Assembly (NCBI GenBank): GCA_039208045.1
Contig: JBCCRH010000080.1
Coordinates: forward strand, 1 to 16,361
DNA from: JBCCRH01 sp039208045
Lineage (GTDB): Bacteria; Bacteroidota; Bacteroidia; Chitinophagales; Saprospiraceae
Length of the DNA stretch: 16,361 nucleotides
Direction: 5' to 3'
The position numbers and the translations under genes were made by a program. Every line of letters begins with the position of its first letter. Positions within the stretch are counted from its first letter, which is position 1. Shown here piece after piece: positions 1 through 8,604 of the stretch. Under the pieces are notes generated by a model that was not told the origin of the DNA, searched no databases, and was given only the letters and a program-made list of their open reading frames with translations.

Positions 1-1566
1 GAAAAACCCAGCAAGTCTTACAGTGTCGCTATTGCAGATTTTAATACGCGCTATGCCGATTACTCTCCCGTAGCCTACAAGAATGGAGAACAACTTGTTA
101 TTACTTCTGACCGCGTGGGCAGCAAAGGGGAAGAAACATACAACTGGACGGGCAATAACTTTTCGGATCTCTTCTTAGTGGATAAAAGTTCTGGAGCGAT
201 CTCTGATTTTCCGGGGGATGTCAATACGGAAGAAAATGAGGGAACAATCGTCTTCAACAAGACCTTCACGGAGGCCTATTTCACACGTTGCACTGCACCC
301 ACCGATAAAGAAGATGCCTTTTGCAAGATTATGGTAAGCAAAGTGGAAGGCAATAGCTGGGGCATTCCTCGACAGCTCTCCTTTGTAAAGGACGAGGTCA
401 ACTACGGGCATCCTGCTCTTTCAGAGGATGGCAATACCCTCTATTATTCGGCCAATGATCCCGAGGGATGGGGAGGCTATGATATTTACTATGTCAAGCG
501 TACAGCAAATGGTTGGTCAGTGCCCAATATTATGGGTAGAACCATTAATACCATCGGAAATGAAAAATTCCCTGTTGTCGATAAGGACACCCTTTATTTT
601 TCTTCTGACTTCCACCCTGGCCTGGGTGGGCTAGATATTTTTAAGGCTTACCGCCTAAATACTGGAAGCTGGTCGGCTGCTAAAAATCTCTTACCCCCCA
701 TCAATTCTGGCGGCGATGATTTTGGCTATATGATCGACTATTCGGTCAAGCCAGATGGTGATTTGTTACAAGCTGGCTTCTTTACTTCTACTCGGATAGA
801 TGGTATTGGGGGAGATGATATTTATACTTTCGAAAAGCGCATCCCACCGCCAGAACCGGAGCCAGAGGTAGTAGAAGTAATTGAATATAAGCTGATTTTA
901 GAAGGTTATGTATTAGAAAAAATCTATGAGGAAATGGATAACCCAAATAGTAAGGTATTGGGCCGTAAGCCATTGGATGGATCGACGGTAGAAATTTCTA
1001 TTGGCAATAAGAAAGAACAAGTGACAGTAGGAGAAGATGGGCTATTTAGATTAGAATTGGATGAAGATACCGACTATTACTTTTTAGCCAGCCAGGAAGG
1101 TTACTTAAATAATCAGGCCACTTTCACTACCAAGGGAGTAGGGCAAGACCCTGAAAATCCAGTGCAAACGTTTGTCATTGAAATTGAGCTCGATAAGATC
1201 TATTTCAACAAGGAAATTGTATTGGAAAACATCTACTACGATTTTGACGAGTCATTCATCCGGGACGACGCCAAACCCACGCTCAATGCACTAGCGGATA
1301 ACCTAAAGCTCAACCCAAGTATCCGCGTTCAGCTGGGTTCTCATACCGATTGCCGTGGGCCAAGTGGCTATAATGAAGGCCTTTCTCAACGTCGTGCCCA
1401 GTCCGCTGTCGATTATCTGATCGAAAAAGGAATTGATGCTGATCGCCTCATTGCTAGAGGATTTGGAGAAAATGTATTGGAGGTAGAGTGTATCTGTGCG
1501 CGCTGTACCGAAGAGGAGCATCAGCAAAATCGTCGGACGACTTTCGCGATATTGGATGCGGGATAA
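1..1566 (+). CDS. OmpA-family envelope protein, PorE-like domain order (5' end missing)
   Basis: The frame is open from base 1, so the gene begins before the window; 521 codons are visible. Visible residues about 15-278 form PD40/WD40-like blades of a beta-propeller, with motifs such as LYYSANDPEGWGGYDIYY and LYFSSDFHPGLGGLDIF. Residues about 297-384 resemble a carboxypeptidase-regulatory-like beta-sandwich. Residues about 405-521 are an OmpA C-terminal peptidoglycan-binding domain, with YYDFDES, GSHTDCRG, LSQRRAQSAVDYL and a terminal NRRT. This is the order of the T9SS protein PorE, whose N-terminal TPR and lipoprotein signal would lie off the window. The expected role is to tie an outer-membrane complex to peptidoglycan. 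A C-x-C-x-x-C cluster precedes EEH...NRRT in the OmpA domain. Bacteroidota carry many paralogues of this architecture, so the OmpA call is firm and the PorE link is inference. Confidence 0.92.
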   Translation, partial: EKPSKSYSVAIADFNTRYADYSPVAYKNGEQLVITSDRVGSKGEETYNWTGNNFSDLFLVDKSSGAISDFPGDVNTEENEGTIVFNKTFTEAYFTRCTAPTDKEDAFCKIMVSKVEGNSWGIPRQLSFVKDEVNYGHPALSEDGNTLYYSANDPEGWGGYDIYYVKRTANGWSVPNIMGRTINTIGNEKFPVVDKDTLYFSSDFHPGLGGLDIFKAYRLNTGSWSAAKNLLPPINSGGDDFGYMIDYSVKPDGDLLQAGFFTSTRIDGIGGDDIYTFEKRIPPPEPEPEVVEVIEYKLILEGYVLEKIYEEMDNPNSKVLGRKPLDGSTVEISIGNKKEQVTVGEDGLFRLELDEDTDYYFLASQEGYLNNQATFTTKGVGQDPENPVQTFVIEIELDKIYFNKEIVLENIYYDFDESFIRDDAKPTLNALADNLKLNPSIRVQLGSHTDCRGPSGYNEGLSQRRAQSAVDYLIEKGIDADRLIARGFGENVLEVECICARCTEEEHQQNRRTTFAILDAG

Positions 1567-1571
1567 GACAG

Positions 1572-1659
1572 CGAAAAAGCTAGAAGAAGGGCATTTTCCT
1601 GGCTAGTTTTATTATTTTTAACTAATAAAAAACCTAGCCCTTATGAAAATGCTTTTTCG
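1572..1659. repeat. Imperfect inverted repeat spanning a gene junction and start codon
   Basis: CGAAAAAGC at 1572-1580 is the reverse complement of GCTTTTTCG at 1651-1659. Inside, GGCTAG plus a T/A-rich tract (from 1601) mirrors a T/A-rich tract plus CTAGCC (ending 1639). The two outer strands can fold into a long interrupted hairpin with an AT-rich top. It may end transcription of the upstream OmpA gene. It also contains the ATG at 1643, so it could hide that start in RNA. The pairing is read by eye and no folding energy was computed. Confidence 0.5.
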
Positions 1660-2506
1660 AATACTTCTTATCTGCTGCTGCACCTTTCTTATCACTGCTA
1701 CTTTTGGGCAAGCCAAAACGATCAAGGCGCCTTCTTACGGTTATTCCTTTACAGCTCCAGTAGACTGGATTCACCAGGATATAGGTAACGGCTATCATCT
1801 GCTTGGCTCCAATGCAGTGCCAGGTTTTATCCTCATTATGCCACATACGTACAGCGATAAAACAGCAATTAAAGCTTTGGCTCAGACCGAAGGCATCATC
1901 GATCAAGGTATTTCGCTCCAGGCAGTTGGAGCTGTCGAATACTACGGTAAAAATGGAATTTCGGGTACGTTTAAGGGTATCACCGATGGCGAACTCGCTG
2001 AGGCGGCAGCTCTATGTTTATTTTCTCCACATGGTGGAGGCATTCTTATACTAGCCATGACTTCACCAGCGCAATTTAATACTACTTACATGCAGCTGGC
2101 AGAGGGAGTCGCCAAAACAGTTAAGTTTTCTACCCCCGTAGAAAGCCAACTAGCAAAGACTTGGAGACAAGGCCTTACCCATAAAAAGCTCGTCTATTAT
2201 AATACCACAAGCACTTCTTCCGAGAAGAATACTTACTATCTCTATCATAATGGCACCTTTGAGTATGCTGGCGGTATTTCCTCCAGCAGTACTAACTACT
2301 ATAGCGATCAAACAGTGACCATTTCATCGGCTGGTACAGATGCTGATGCGGGGCAGTGGACTGTCGTTGGCGATGAGCAAAGTGTACAGCTTTACCTCGT
2401 TTACAATAATGGAAATGAAGCTTTATTTAATCTCCAGCTTAAAGAAGGTACTGAAGCCCAAATTCTTTTAAATGGAGACCGGTATTTTGTACAAGATTTA
2501 GAATAG
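1643..2506 (+). CDS. Secreted two-domain protein of unknown function
   Basis: This is a 287-residue protein. The first ~23 residues form a signal peptide: MKM, then a hydrophobic stretch LLICCCTFLITATFG, with probable cleavage near GQA. Residues about 30-165 (starting YGYSFTAPVDW and ending VAKTVKF) look like a PsbP/DUF1795-type alpha-beta domain. Residues about 170-287 have a lipocalin-like pattern: W-x-x-x-L...YYLYHNGTFEY, a polar Ser/Thr/Tyr stretch, GQWTVVG, then YLVYNNGNE and LLNGDRYFV near the end. The two-domain reading rests on pattern only. No catalytic motif or T9SS sorting domain is seen, so the product is probably periplasmic. It follows the OmpA gene by 76 bp on the same strand and ends 10 bp from the convergent giant gene. 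I do not recognise a named family. Confidence 0.8.
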   Translation: MKMLFRILLICCCTFLITATFGQAKTIKAPSYGYSFTAPVDWIHQDIGNGYHLLGSNAVPGFILIMPHTYSDKTAIKALAQTEGIIDQGISLQAVGAVEYYGKNGISGTFKGITDGELAEAAALCLFSPHGGGILILAMTSPAQFNTTYMQLAEGVAKTVKFSTPVESQLAKTWRQGLTHKKLVYYNTTSTSSEKNTYYLYHNGTFEYAGGISSSSTNYYSDQTVTISSAGTDADAGQWTVVGDEQSVQLYLVYNNGNEALFNLQLKEGTEAQILLNGDRYFVQDLE

Positions 2507-2516
2507 CACGCTAGCA

Positions 2517-5500
2517 TCATTCCATTTTCACCACTTTACGGCCACCAATCAAAGCACCATTTTGGCGCAAGCCCACCCAATACGTACCAGCGGGTAGACC
2601 CTGCAATGATAATTCCCAACGCTTCGCTTTCGCTAAATCAAGTGGTTGAACCAATAGTTGCTGCCCAAGCGTGTTAAATAGCAGCAACTCGACGTACCGC
2701 ACCCGATCAGATTCTAGTTCTACCACTAACTGATCTTGGAACGGATTAGGAAATAAATTCCAGTACGTAAGTTCAACAGGTAGACTAGCATTGGATACTT
2801 CTACTCTATTCTCTGCCGCACAGCCATTGGCATCTGTCACGGTAACAATATAGGTAGCTCCAACGATGATATTCTCAATAGAGGCAGTCATATCCCCAGT
2901 ATTCCATAGGTAAGTATAGTCTGGTGTTCCTCCCATCGGACTAGCATCAATACGCCCTGTCTCACCCGGTGGATTTGGGAAAATCAGTTCTAGCTCTACT
3001 GATAAAGAATCTGGTTGGGAGAGCGTAATGCTTTGTAGTTGCGTGCATCCCATCAGATCAGTAACGAGCACTTGGTACTCGCCAGCTTGAAGCTCCTCTT
3101 GGAAGGCACCCGCAGCACCTACTAAAGGCGAGCCGTCAAAAAACCAGTCATAAGTGTAAGGCATCATACCACCGCTTGGGCTCACGCTAATACTTCCATC
3201 CACAAAGGCAAAGCAACTTACTGGCTCCACCATTTCTTCTATCGTGATACTTACTTGAGAAGCTTCCACTTCTATAGCAGTAGCAGAAAAACTACAAAAA
3301 TTGGCGTCCAGTATAGTAACGCCATAAAAACCAGTCGCCAAGCTATCAGCAGTAAGCGTTGTATCGCCATTAGACCAAAGCACCTGAAAGGGCGGGGTAC
3401 CTCCCTCAATAGTAAGGGTAACAAACCCAGTCGAATCTCCTTCACAAAGCGGTGCTTCCACAAAGAAAGTAGGACTAATCGTCTCTGCTGCATCCTCAAT
3501 AGTAGTAGGCACCGAAAGCCCCACACACCCATTGGTATCAACTACCTCTAGAGTGTACGTACCTGCTGGCACCCCTGCTAAGTCCTCCATATTCCCCACT
3601 ACTTCCATAGCTGCATTACGCCACGTGAAAGCATATGGTGGTGTGCCTCCAAAAGCGGTAGTCAAAATAATGCCCGTCGCATCCCCTGCACAAGAAGGTT
3701 CAATTACTTCATCACGGGCAACAGAAATAGGCGTTGGCTGTGTAATAACCAGCTCACTCGACTCGACCGAACAGCCAGTCACCAGATCAGTAATAGTCAC
3801 ACTAAAGTCCGTGCCTGCCGCCAATTCTTCAATCGTAATGGCATCGCTAAGCGTATCCAAAATAACTGTCGGCGTGAAATGGAATTGGTAAAAACCAGAC
3901 CCTCCCGACACCTCTGCGGTCATCGTACCAGTAGGGTCGTCAAAACAAGTCAAATTAGTCGTAAAGAAGGTATCCAACTGTACCACAGGCCCCGCCTCGT
4001 CAATCTTTATCGTATTACTCTGCGCTACACAACCACGACTATCCTCTACCACCAAAACATACTCCCCAGGCAGTAAATCCAAGAAACAAGGGCTTGCCTC
4101 TGTGCTTTCTGGCGCACCCTCCAAGGTAAAAGTATAAGGCGGCACTCCCCCACTCACCACCGGACAAATCTCCGAAAGCAAACTTGGTTCGCACAGCTCG
4201 CCTGTCTCTAGCGTCCAGTCTACCTTAATCTTTTCGGGTTCATCAAAAAAGAACGTCGTGTCGATGGGGCAATCATTAGCATCCAATACCTCTAGTTGAT
4301 AGCTACCTGCGGGCAGGTTGAACACATCATCATTAGAGCTATTTACTCCCGTCCAGGTATAGCGATATGGGAGTATTCCTCCTTCTAGCGTAAGCTCGAT
4401 AAAAGCAGTAGAGTCATCACTACACACAATTTCTCCCAGGGCATCTACTTTTATATCTAAACCTCGTGGACTCGCCAGATAGAGCGAATCAGAGAAGTAG
4501 GTACAATTATTATCATCCACTACCTGCAGGACATAGCCCCCATCCCCAGCGCCAAATAAATCCTCTGTTTGTACGCCATTACTCCATTGGTAGGTATAAG
4601 GAAGTTGTCCACCTGTCAGTACAGTCGCGGCAATAGCCCCATTAGACTCCCCTGCACAAAGCGGCTGGATCAGCTCGAAAGTGAGGTCAAATACTTGTGG
4701 GGCACTCAAGGTAAATATCGTATCGTAAATACAGCCTTCCGCATCAATCAGCGTTACACCGTACTGACCCGTATCGCGCTCCATCAAATTGGAAAGCGTA
4801 TCCGCCACTCCAGAGGTCCAACTAAAATCAAAAGGCGGCACACCAGCAGGACTTAAGCGAATGCTCCCATCTCCTGCACCAATGCAAGAAGGATCTTCTA
4901 GTAGCGCATTCCAATCAATGGACGACACACTAGTCAGCTCAATAAAGAGCGTGTCCAGCGTACAACCAGCCTTATCAGAAATTACCACCGAGTAATCCCC
5001 GCTTTGTATATTTTCATTTAACGCAGTATTACTTCCATTACTCCAATCATAGGCATAGGGCGGCGTTCCACCACTTACCAGCACTTCTAGACTCCCATCT
5101 TTCACCCCTACGCAACTTGGATCAATCATCAAAATATCATCCAACACCAGCGGTATCGGTTCAATAATGCTGTAACTGGCGAGCTCCGTACAGCCGTTAA
5201 AGTCTGTTACGCTTACGCTAAATGTTCCTTCAGACAAGTTTCCAATAGCAGGGGCAGCTACACCCGTACTCCAATCGAAGCGGTATGGAGGCGTTCCCCC
5301 CAGCGCACTCACTTGCAGATACCCATCCGTAAAACCCGTACAACTCATATTGCGTAGTGAGTCTAATACCAATACCAACGTATCTGGTACGCCCACCTCA
5401 AACCTGGCTGAATCAATACAACCCAGCTCATCACTTACGGTCAAGCCGAAAATGCCCGAGCTAAGGCCCGAAATATCCGTCGCACTGCTACCCGTAGACC

Positions 5501-8489
5501 ACTCGTAGGTATAGTCTGGCGTTCCACCAAATACCAAACCACTCACCGTACCATCCATCCCATCCACACAGCGCTCATCTTCTACTAGTCCAGAGACAAT
5601 CAGCGCATCTGGCTCTGCTATCTCTACATCAATAGCCAATTCACAACTTGGATTTGATACCGTTACGCGATATATCCCAGCAGTTAAGCTATCCACACAA
5701 CTTGTCGAATCACCCGTTTCCCATAAATATTGTGGGTTCTCACCACTTACAATCAGACAAGCTGCCCCGTCATTGCCTCCATTACAACTCACATCAGAAG
5801 CTAGCACCTCGCTGATGGAGAGCGTGGGGCCCTGAATCACCGCTTGAGCTACCACTGGACACATCTCCACAGAGCTATCTGTGATCGTCACCCGATAACT
5901 CCCCTCTGCTAATCCCCCAATATTGATAGCCGTATTCACCGGCCCCCCAAAACCAGTACTGCCATCTGATCCCGCCCAAGTATAGCTAAATGGCGGCGCG
6001 CCCTGAGGCATTATATTAATTGCTCCATCCGCTATACCACAATCACTTACGGCTTCCACTTGACGGGTAAAACTGACGATATTATTGGCCGTCTGCACCT
6101 GTACGCTATCCACCGAAAAGCACCCTTCCCCATCTGTAACAGTAACTAGATAGGTATCCACTTGCCCGGGCTGCACCCCCGCCGTCACATTGATAGCAGC
6201 AGTGCTTTCCCCTGTGCTCCAAAAATACTCAAACGGCGCTGTCCCTCCATTGGGCATTACACTTACTGACTCCGTCACCAAAGGGCAAAGCGTAAGAGAA
6301 TCTCCCGAAGAAAAGCTTAAATCTGGCCCTGGCTTGACCACTACTTCTACGCTAGATCGGCCCACACAACCAAAATTATTGATTACTTCATAGAAGAAGG
6401 TCGTCGTATTGCTGAGGGTCACAATCGTATTATCCAGTCGATCAGCCTCTGCATAACTACCACTGCTGTAAAATACCGGGGTTCCACCGGTCAAGTTAGC
6501 ATCATTAATCTGAATACTATTTAAATCGAAAGGCTGATTGGGGCACGTTTCTGGCTGCACCAATACGCTCAAATTTGGGTTGGGCAAAATGATTACTTCC
6601 ACAGGCGTACGGGGAACGGTACCGCAGTTAGCACCACCATTCTCTTCTGCATAGTAAAATACACTAATCGGAAGCGGCGTATTGTTGGGTGGTGGTGTAA
6701 CCTCTACCGTTTCTCCAAAGTCCACAAAATCAAATAACCCATCTGGCGTACTAAACCAAAATATTACCCGCCCCGTAACAGACATCGTACTCAACGTGGC
6801 TAGCTCCCCGGCGCATACCGTATCCCCAACTACTTCCAACTGCGGCAAAATATCATCGTCCTGCAAGCCATTGCAGTTGTTATCAATATTATCACAAAAG
6901 ATTTCTTCCATAGCCGGATTAACCAACATACGGGTATCATCACAATCCGTACTATCAGTAACAAAACCTGCTGGCGGCACTGGAAAGCACGAGAACATAC
7001 GCACATTTTCATCTCCAAAACCATCGCCATCCATATCTGCAAAGTATTCCTGATCAGGTGCACCCACCAACTGTGAGCCATAAAATACCACCTCATCAAT
7101 GGCCATATCCCCCTCTGGCCCAGCTCCTGAAGTTGCTACGAAGCGAAACTGCAAAATCGCCCCATCTGCATACCCATCCAAACTCACATAGGCCTTTTGC
7201 CACGCGTTCCCCTGATTTCCGGAAACAGACCACAGCGTCGTCCACATATTAGAAATATCCTGCACCTCCAAACTCAAACTCCCAATATCATCGCCAAATA
7301 AATGGTAATTAAAAGAAAGGTGGCATTCCACACTCCCACGCTTATCTAATTCAATACAGTCCGATACCAGATAAGCCTGTGTGCCATTATTGCAAGCGCT
7401 TCCTGTTACTTCAGCGTATAAGTAGTTTCCGCTTCCGCTAATGTCCGAGCTAGGCCCTGTGTTTTGGGTGCCGGTCGAGCCGGAAAAGGGAAACCAATCA
7501 AAGTCATCTTCTGTGCTATTTTGCCAGATGCCATTCAAATCACATGCTAATCCACAGCCTGCCACACAATCCATCGTCTCTGCATCAAAATGTGAGCGCA
7601 AAGTCATAGGCGGCGGATCGCAGCCTGTCTCAAAACTTACTGGGCAAGAATTAACTGAAAAACCCGACTCACAAGCTTTCCGTACATACACGTCATACGC
7701 AAATAAAGCCTCCAAACTATCCAACTGAAAGGGTGGACAAGCGCCAAAAACGACCTGCCCTTCCCCAGGCAATGAATCCACCCCTGGCACAAATCCAGGA
7801 GGCCCATACTCGATAATGGCCGTCCCGCATTCGCCCACAGGCGCCCAATCCAAAATAGCCGTGGTACTATCTACATTCACTAGAGTAAGATCTTCTAAAG
7901 GCAAGCATACAAGTGGAGCAAAAACTAGATTGATGTAATCCAAAGTTCCACTATGGCTCCCCACCCGATCGCAAATTTGTAGTCTCCAAAACCCATTTGG
8001 ATCACTTCCATCGTTGAAATTCCATAGGGACTCCTCGGGCAAGTACGGCCCATCAATGTAAGGAGGCTCCCCATCATTGATAGAAATACAAGAAGTCATC
8101 GAAAAAACGGTCGCCGTATCGCACGCCATATCTGTTGGACTCCCATAGCTATCCTCACTCCCTCCATTATCCAACGTCAGCGCAACAGCAGTACCACCTG
8201 GTGAAAGCAGCACAATATCCAGATCTCCAATCCACTCATGCTCAATAATCAATTGCACTTCCTCCAAATATACATCTATGCCCAGCTCCGAACCAGGAGC
8301 AGTGTTAACGATGATGTCAAATAGATCAGGATTAAAAAAAGGGGAATTTTCAGGACAATTGTTGTCCGTCAGCGGAATCTCCATTTGGCAGTTGGATGGA
8401 TTGGTAAGTACCACTTGAGCAGTACCCACTACACCTGCTATACCACACCAGATAGAGACGAGCCATAGGCGAAAAACTTGGCTTTTCAT
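2517..8489 (-). CDS. Giant SprB-repeat surface protein exported by T9SS
   Basis: A 1990-residue secreted protein. I chose the ATG at 8489 because it opens a clear signal peptide (MKSQVFRLWLVSIWCGIAG..GTAQ). The frame continues 38 codons upstream to a TTG at 8603, but that stretch translates a REP palindrome. Domains by approximate residue: 60-190 P/Homo B-type proprotein-convertase domain (WIGDLDIVLLSPGGTAV); 195-290 fibronectin-III-like; 300-470 MAM-like (NTGPSSDISGSGNYLY, GDMAIDE); 480-544 MopE-like metal-binding motif (DMDGDGFGDE, DCDD, CDNIDNNCNG); 547-720 two Ig-like domains; 727-1887 about 15 SprB-type repeats of roughly 77 residues, each with a GGTPPYxYxWSxG core and a closing VTDxxGC; 1900-1990 type A T9SS sorting domain (LFPNPFQDQL, GLPAGTYWV). 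SprB is the mobile gliding adhesin of Flavobacterium, but it is about three times longer and shared repeats do not prove the same role. Likely a cell-surface adhesin. Confidence 0.93.
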   Translation of the reverse strand: MKSQVFRLWLVSIWCGIAGVVGTAQVVLTNPSNCQMEIPLTDNNCPENSPFFNPDLFDIIVNTAPGSELGIDVYLEEVQLIIEHEWIGDLDIVLLSPGGTAVALTLDNGGSEDSYGSPTDMACDTATVFSMTSCISINDGEPPYIDGPYLPEESLWNFNDGSDPNGFWRLQICDRVGSHSGTLDYINLVFAPLVCLPLEDLTLVNVDSTTAILDWAPVGECGTAIIEYGPPGFVPGVDSLPGEGQVVFGACPPFQLDSLEALFAYDVYVRKACESGFSVNSCPVSFETGCDPPPMTLRSHFDAETMDCVAGCGLACDLNGIWQNSTEDDFDWFPFSGSTGTQNTGPSSDISGSGNYLYAEVTGSACNNGTQAYLVSDCIELDKRGSVECHLSFNYHLFGDDIGSLSLEVQDISNMWTTLWSVSGNQGNAWQKAYVSLDGYADGAILQFRFVATSGAGPEGDMAIDEVVFYGSQLVGAPDQEYFADMDGDGFGDENVRMFSCFPVPPAGFVTDSTDCDDTRMLVNPAMEEIFCDNIDNNCNGLQDDDILPQLEVVGDTVCAGELATLSTMSVTGRVIFWFSTPDGLFDFVDFGETVEVTPPPNNTPLPISVFYYAEENGGANCGTVPRTPVEVIILPNPNLSVLVQPETCPNQPFDLNSIQINDANLTGGTPVFYSSGSYAEADRLDNTIVTLSNTTTFFYEVINNFGCVGRSSVEVVVKPGPDLSFSSGDSLTLCPLVTESVSVMPNGGTAPFEYFWSTGESTAAINVTAGVQPGQVDTYLVTVTDGEGCFSVDSVQVQTANNIVSFTRQVEAVSDCGIADGAINIMPQGAPPFSYTWAGSDGSTGFGGPVNTAINIGGLAEGSYRVTITDSSVEMCPVVAQAVIQGPTLSISEVLASDVSCNGGNDGAACLIVSGENPQYLWETGDSTSCVDSLTAGIYRVTVSNPSCELAIDVEIAEPDALIVSGLVEDERCVDGMDGTVSGLVFGGTPDYTYEWSTGSSATDISGLSSGIFGLTVSDELGCIDSARFEVGVPDTLVLVLDSLRNMSCTGFTDGYLQVSALGGTPPYRFDWSTGVAAPAIGNLSEGTFSVSVTDFNGCTELASYSIIEPIPLVLDDILMIDPSCVGVKDGSLEVLVSGGTPPYAYDWSNGSNTALNENIQSGDYSVVISDKAGCTLDTLFIELTSVSSIDWNALLEDPSCIGAGDGSIRLSPAGVPPFDFSWTSGVADTLSNLMERDTGQYGVTLIDAEGCIYDTIFTLSAPQVFDLTFELIQPLCAGESNGAIAATVLTGGQLPYTYQWSNGVQTEDLFGAGDGGYVLQVVDDNNCTYFSDSLYLASPRGLDIKVDALGEIVCSDDSTAFIELTLEGGILPYRYTWTGVNSSNDDVFNLPAGSYQLEVLDANDCPIDTTFFFDEPEKIKVDWTLETGELCEPSLLSEICPVVSGGVPPYTFTLEGAPESTEASPCFLDLLPGEYVLVVEDSRGCVAQSNTIKIDEAGPVVQLDTFFTTNLTCFDDPTGTMTAEVSGGSGFYQFHFTPTVILDTLSDAITIEELAAGTDFSVTITDLVTGCSVESSELVITQPTPISVARDEVIEPSCAGDATGIILTTAFGGTPPYAFTWRNAAMEVVGNMEDLAGVPAGTYTLEVVDTNGCVGLSVPTTIEDAAETISPTFFVEAPLCEGDSTGFVTLTIEGGTPPFQVLWSNGDTTLTADSLATGFYGVTILDANFCSFSATAIEVEASQVSITIEEMVEPVSCFAFVDGSISVSPSGGMMPYTYDWFFDGSPLVGAAGAFQEELQAGEYQVLVTDLMGCTQLQSITLSQPDSLSVELELIFPNPPGETGRIDASPMGGTPDYTYLWNTGDMTASIENIIVGATYIVTVTDANGCAAENRVEVSNASLPVELTYWNLFPNPFQDQLVVELESDRVRYVELLLFNTLGQQLLVQPLDLAKAKRWELSLQGLPAGTYWVGLRQNGALIGGRKVVKME

Positions 8490-8577
8490 GGGTGTATGTT
8501 TTCTTCTAGCACCCAATATAAAACATTCACCATAAATAGGCCTGCTACAGTTTAATAAAAAGCTTAGCCCGCACTCA

Positions 8578-8594
8578 GCGGATTTGCAATCCGC
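8578..8594. repeat. REP-like palindrome between leuS and the giant gene
   Basis: The arms GCGGATT (8578-8584) and AATCCGC (8588-8594) are perfect reverse complements around the 3-base loop TGC. The palindrome lies 10 bp past the leuS stop. Further downstream in the leuS direction, the minus strand reads GGGCTAAGCTTTTT (8570-8557), so the pair could act as a terminator. From memory, palindromes of this core are dispersed in many Bacteroidota genomes as REP-like elements and are often mistranslated into short ORFs. No transposase lies nearby, and copy number cannot be judged from one window. Confidence 0.65.
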
Positions 8595-8604
8595 GATGCT
8601 CAAC

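Noticed and set aside
1598..1606. CCTGGCTAG shared with the loop of hairpin copy 1
   Set aside because: Nine bases, no shared flanks or stem; chance is sufficient.
2510..2515. GCTAGC palindrome in the 10-bp gap between convergent genes
   Set aside because: A six-base palindrome is too short to call a terminator or site.
3255..7728. Several plus-strand open frames of 60-120 codons inside the giant gene
   Set aside because: They are antisense to a repetitive coding region, lack recognisable domains and overlap one another; they follow from the repeat codon pattern.
8490..8603. 38-codon N-terminal extension of the giant protein from a TTG at 8603
   Set aside because: It translates a REP-like palindrome, has no signal-peptide character and would put the clear signal peptide 39 residues inside the protein.
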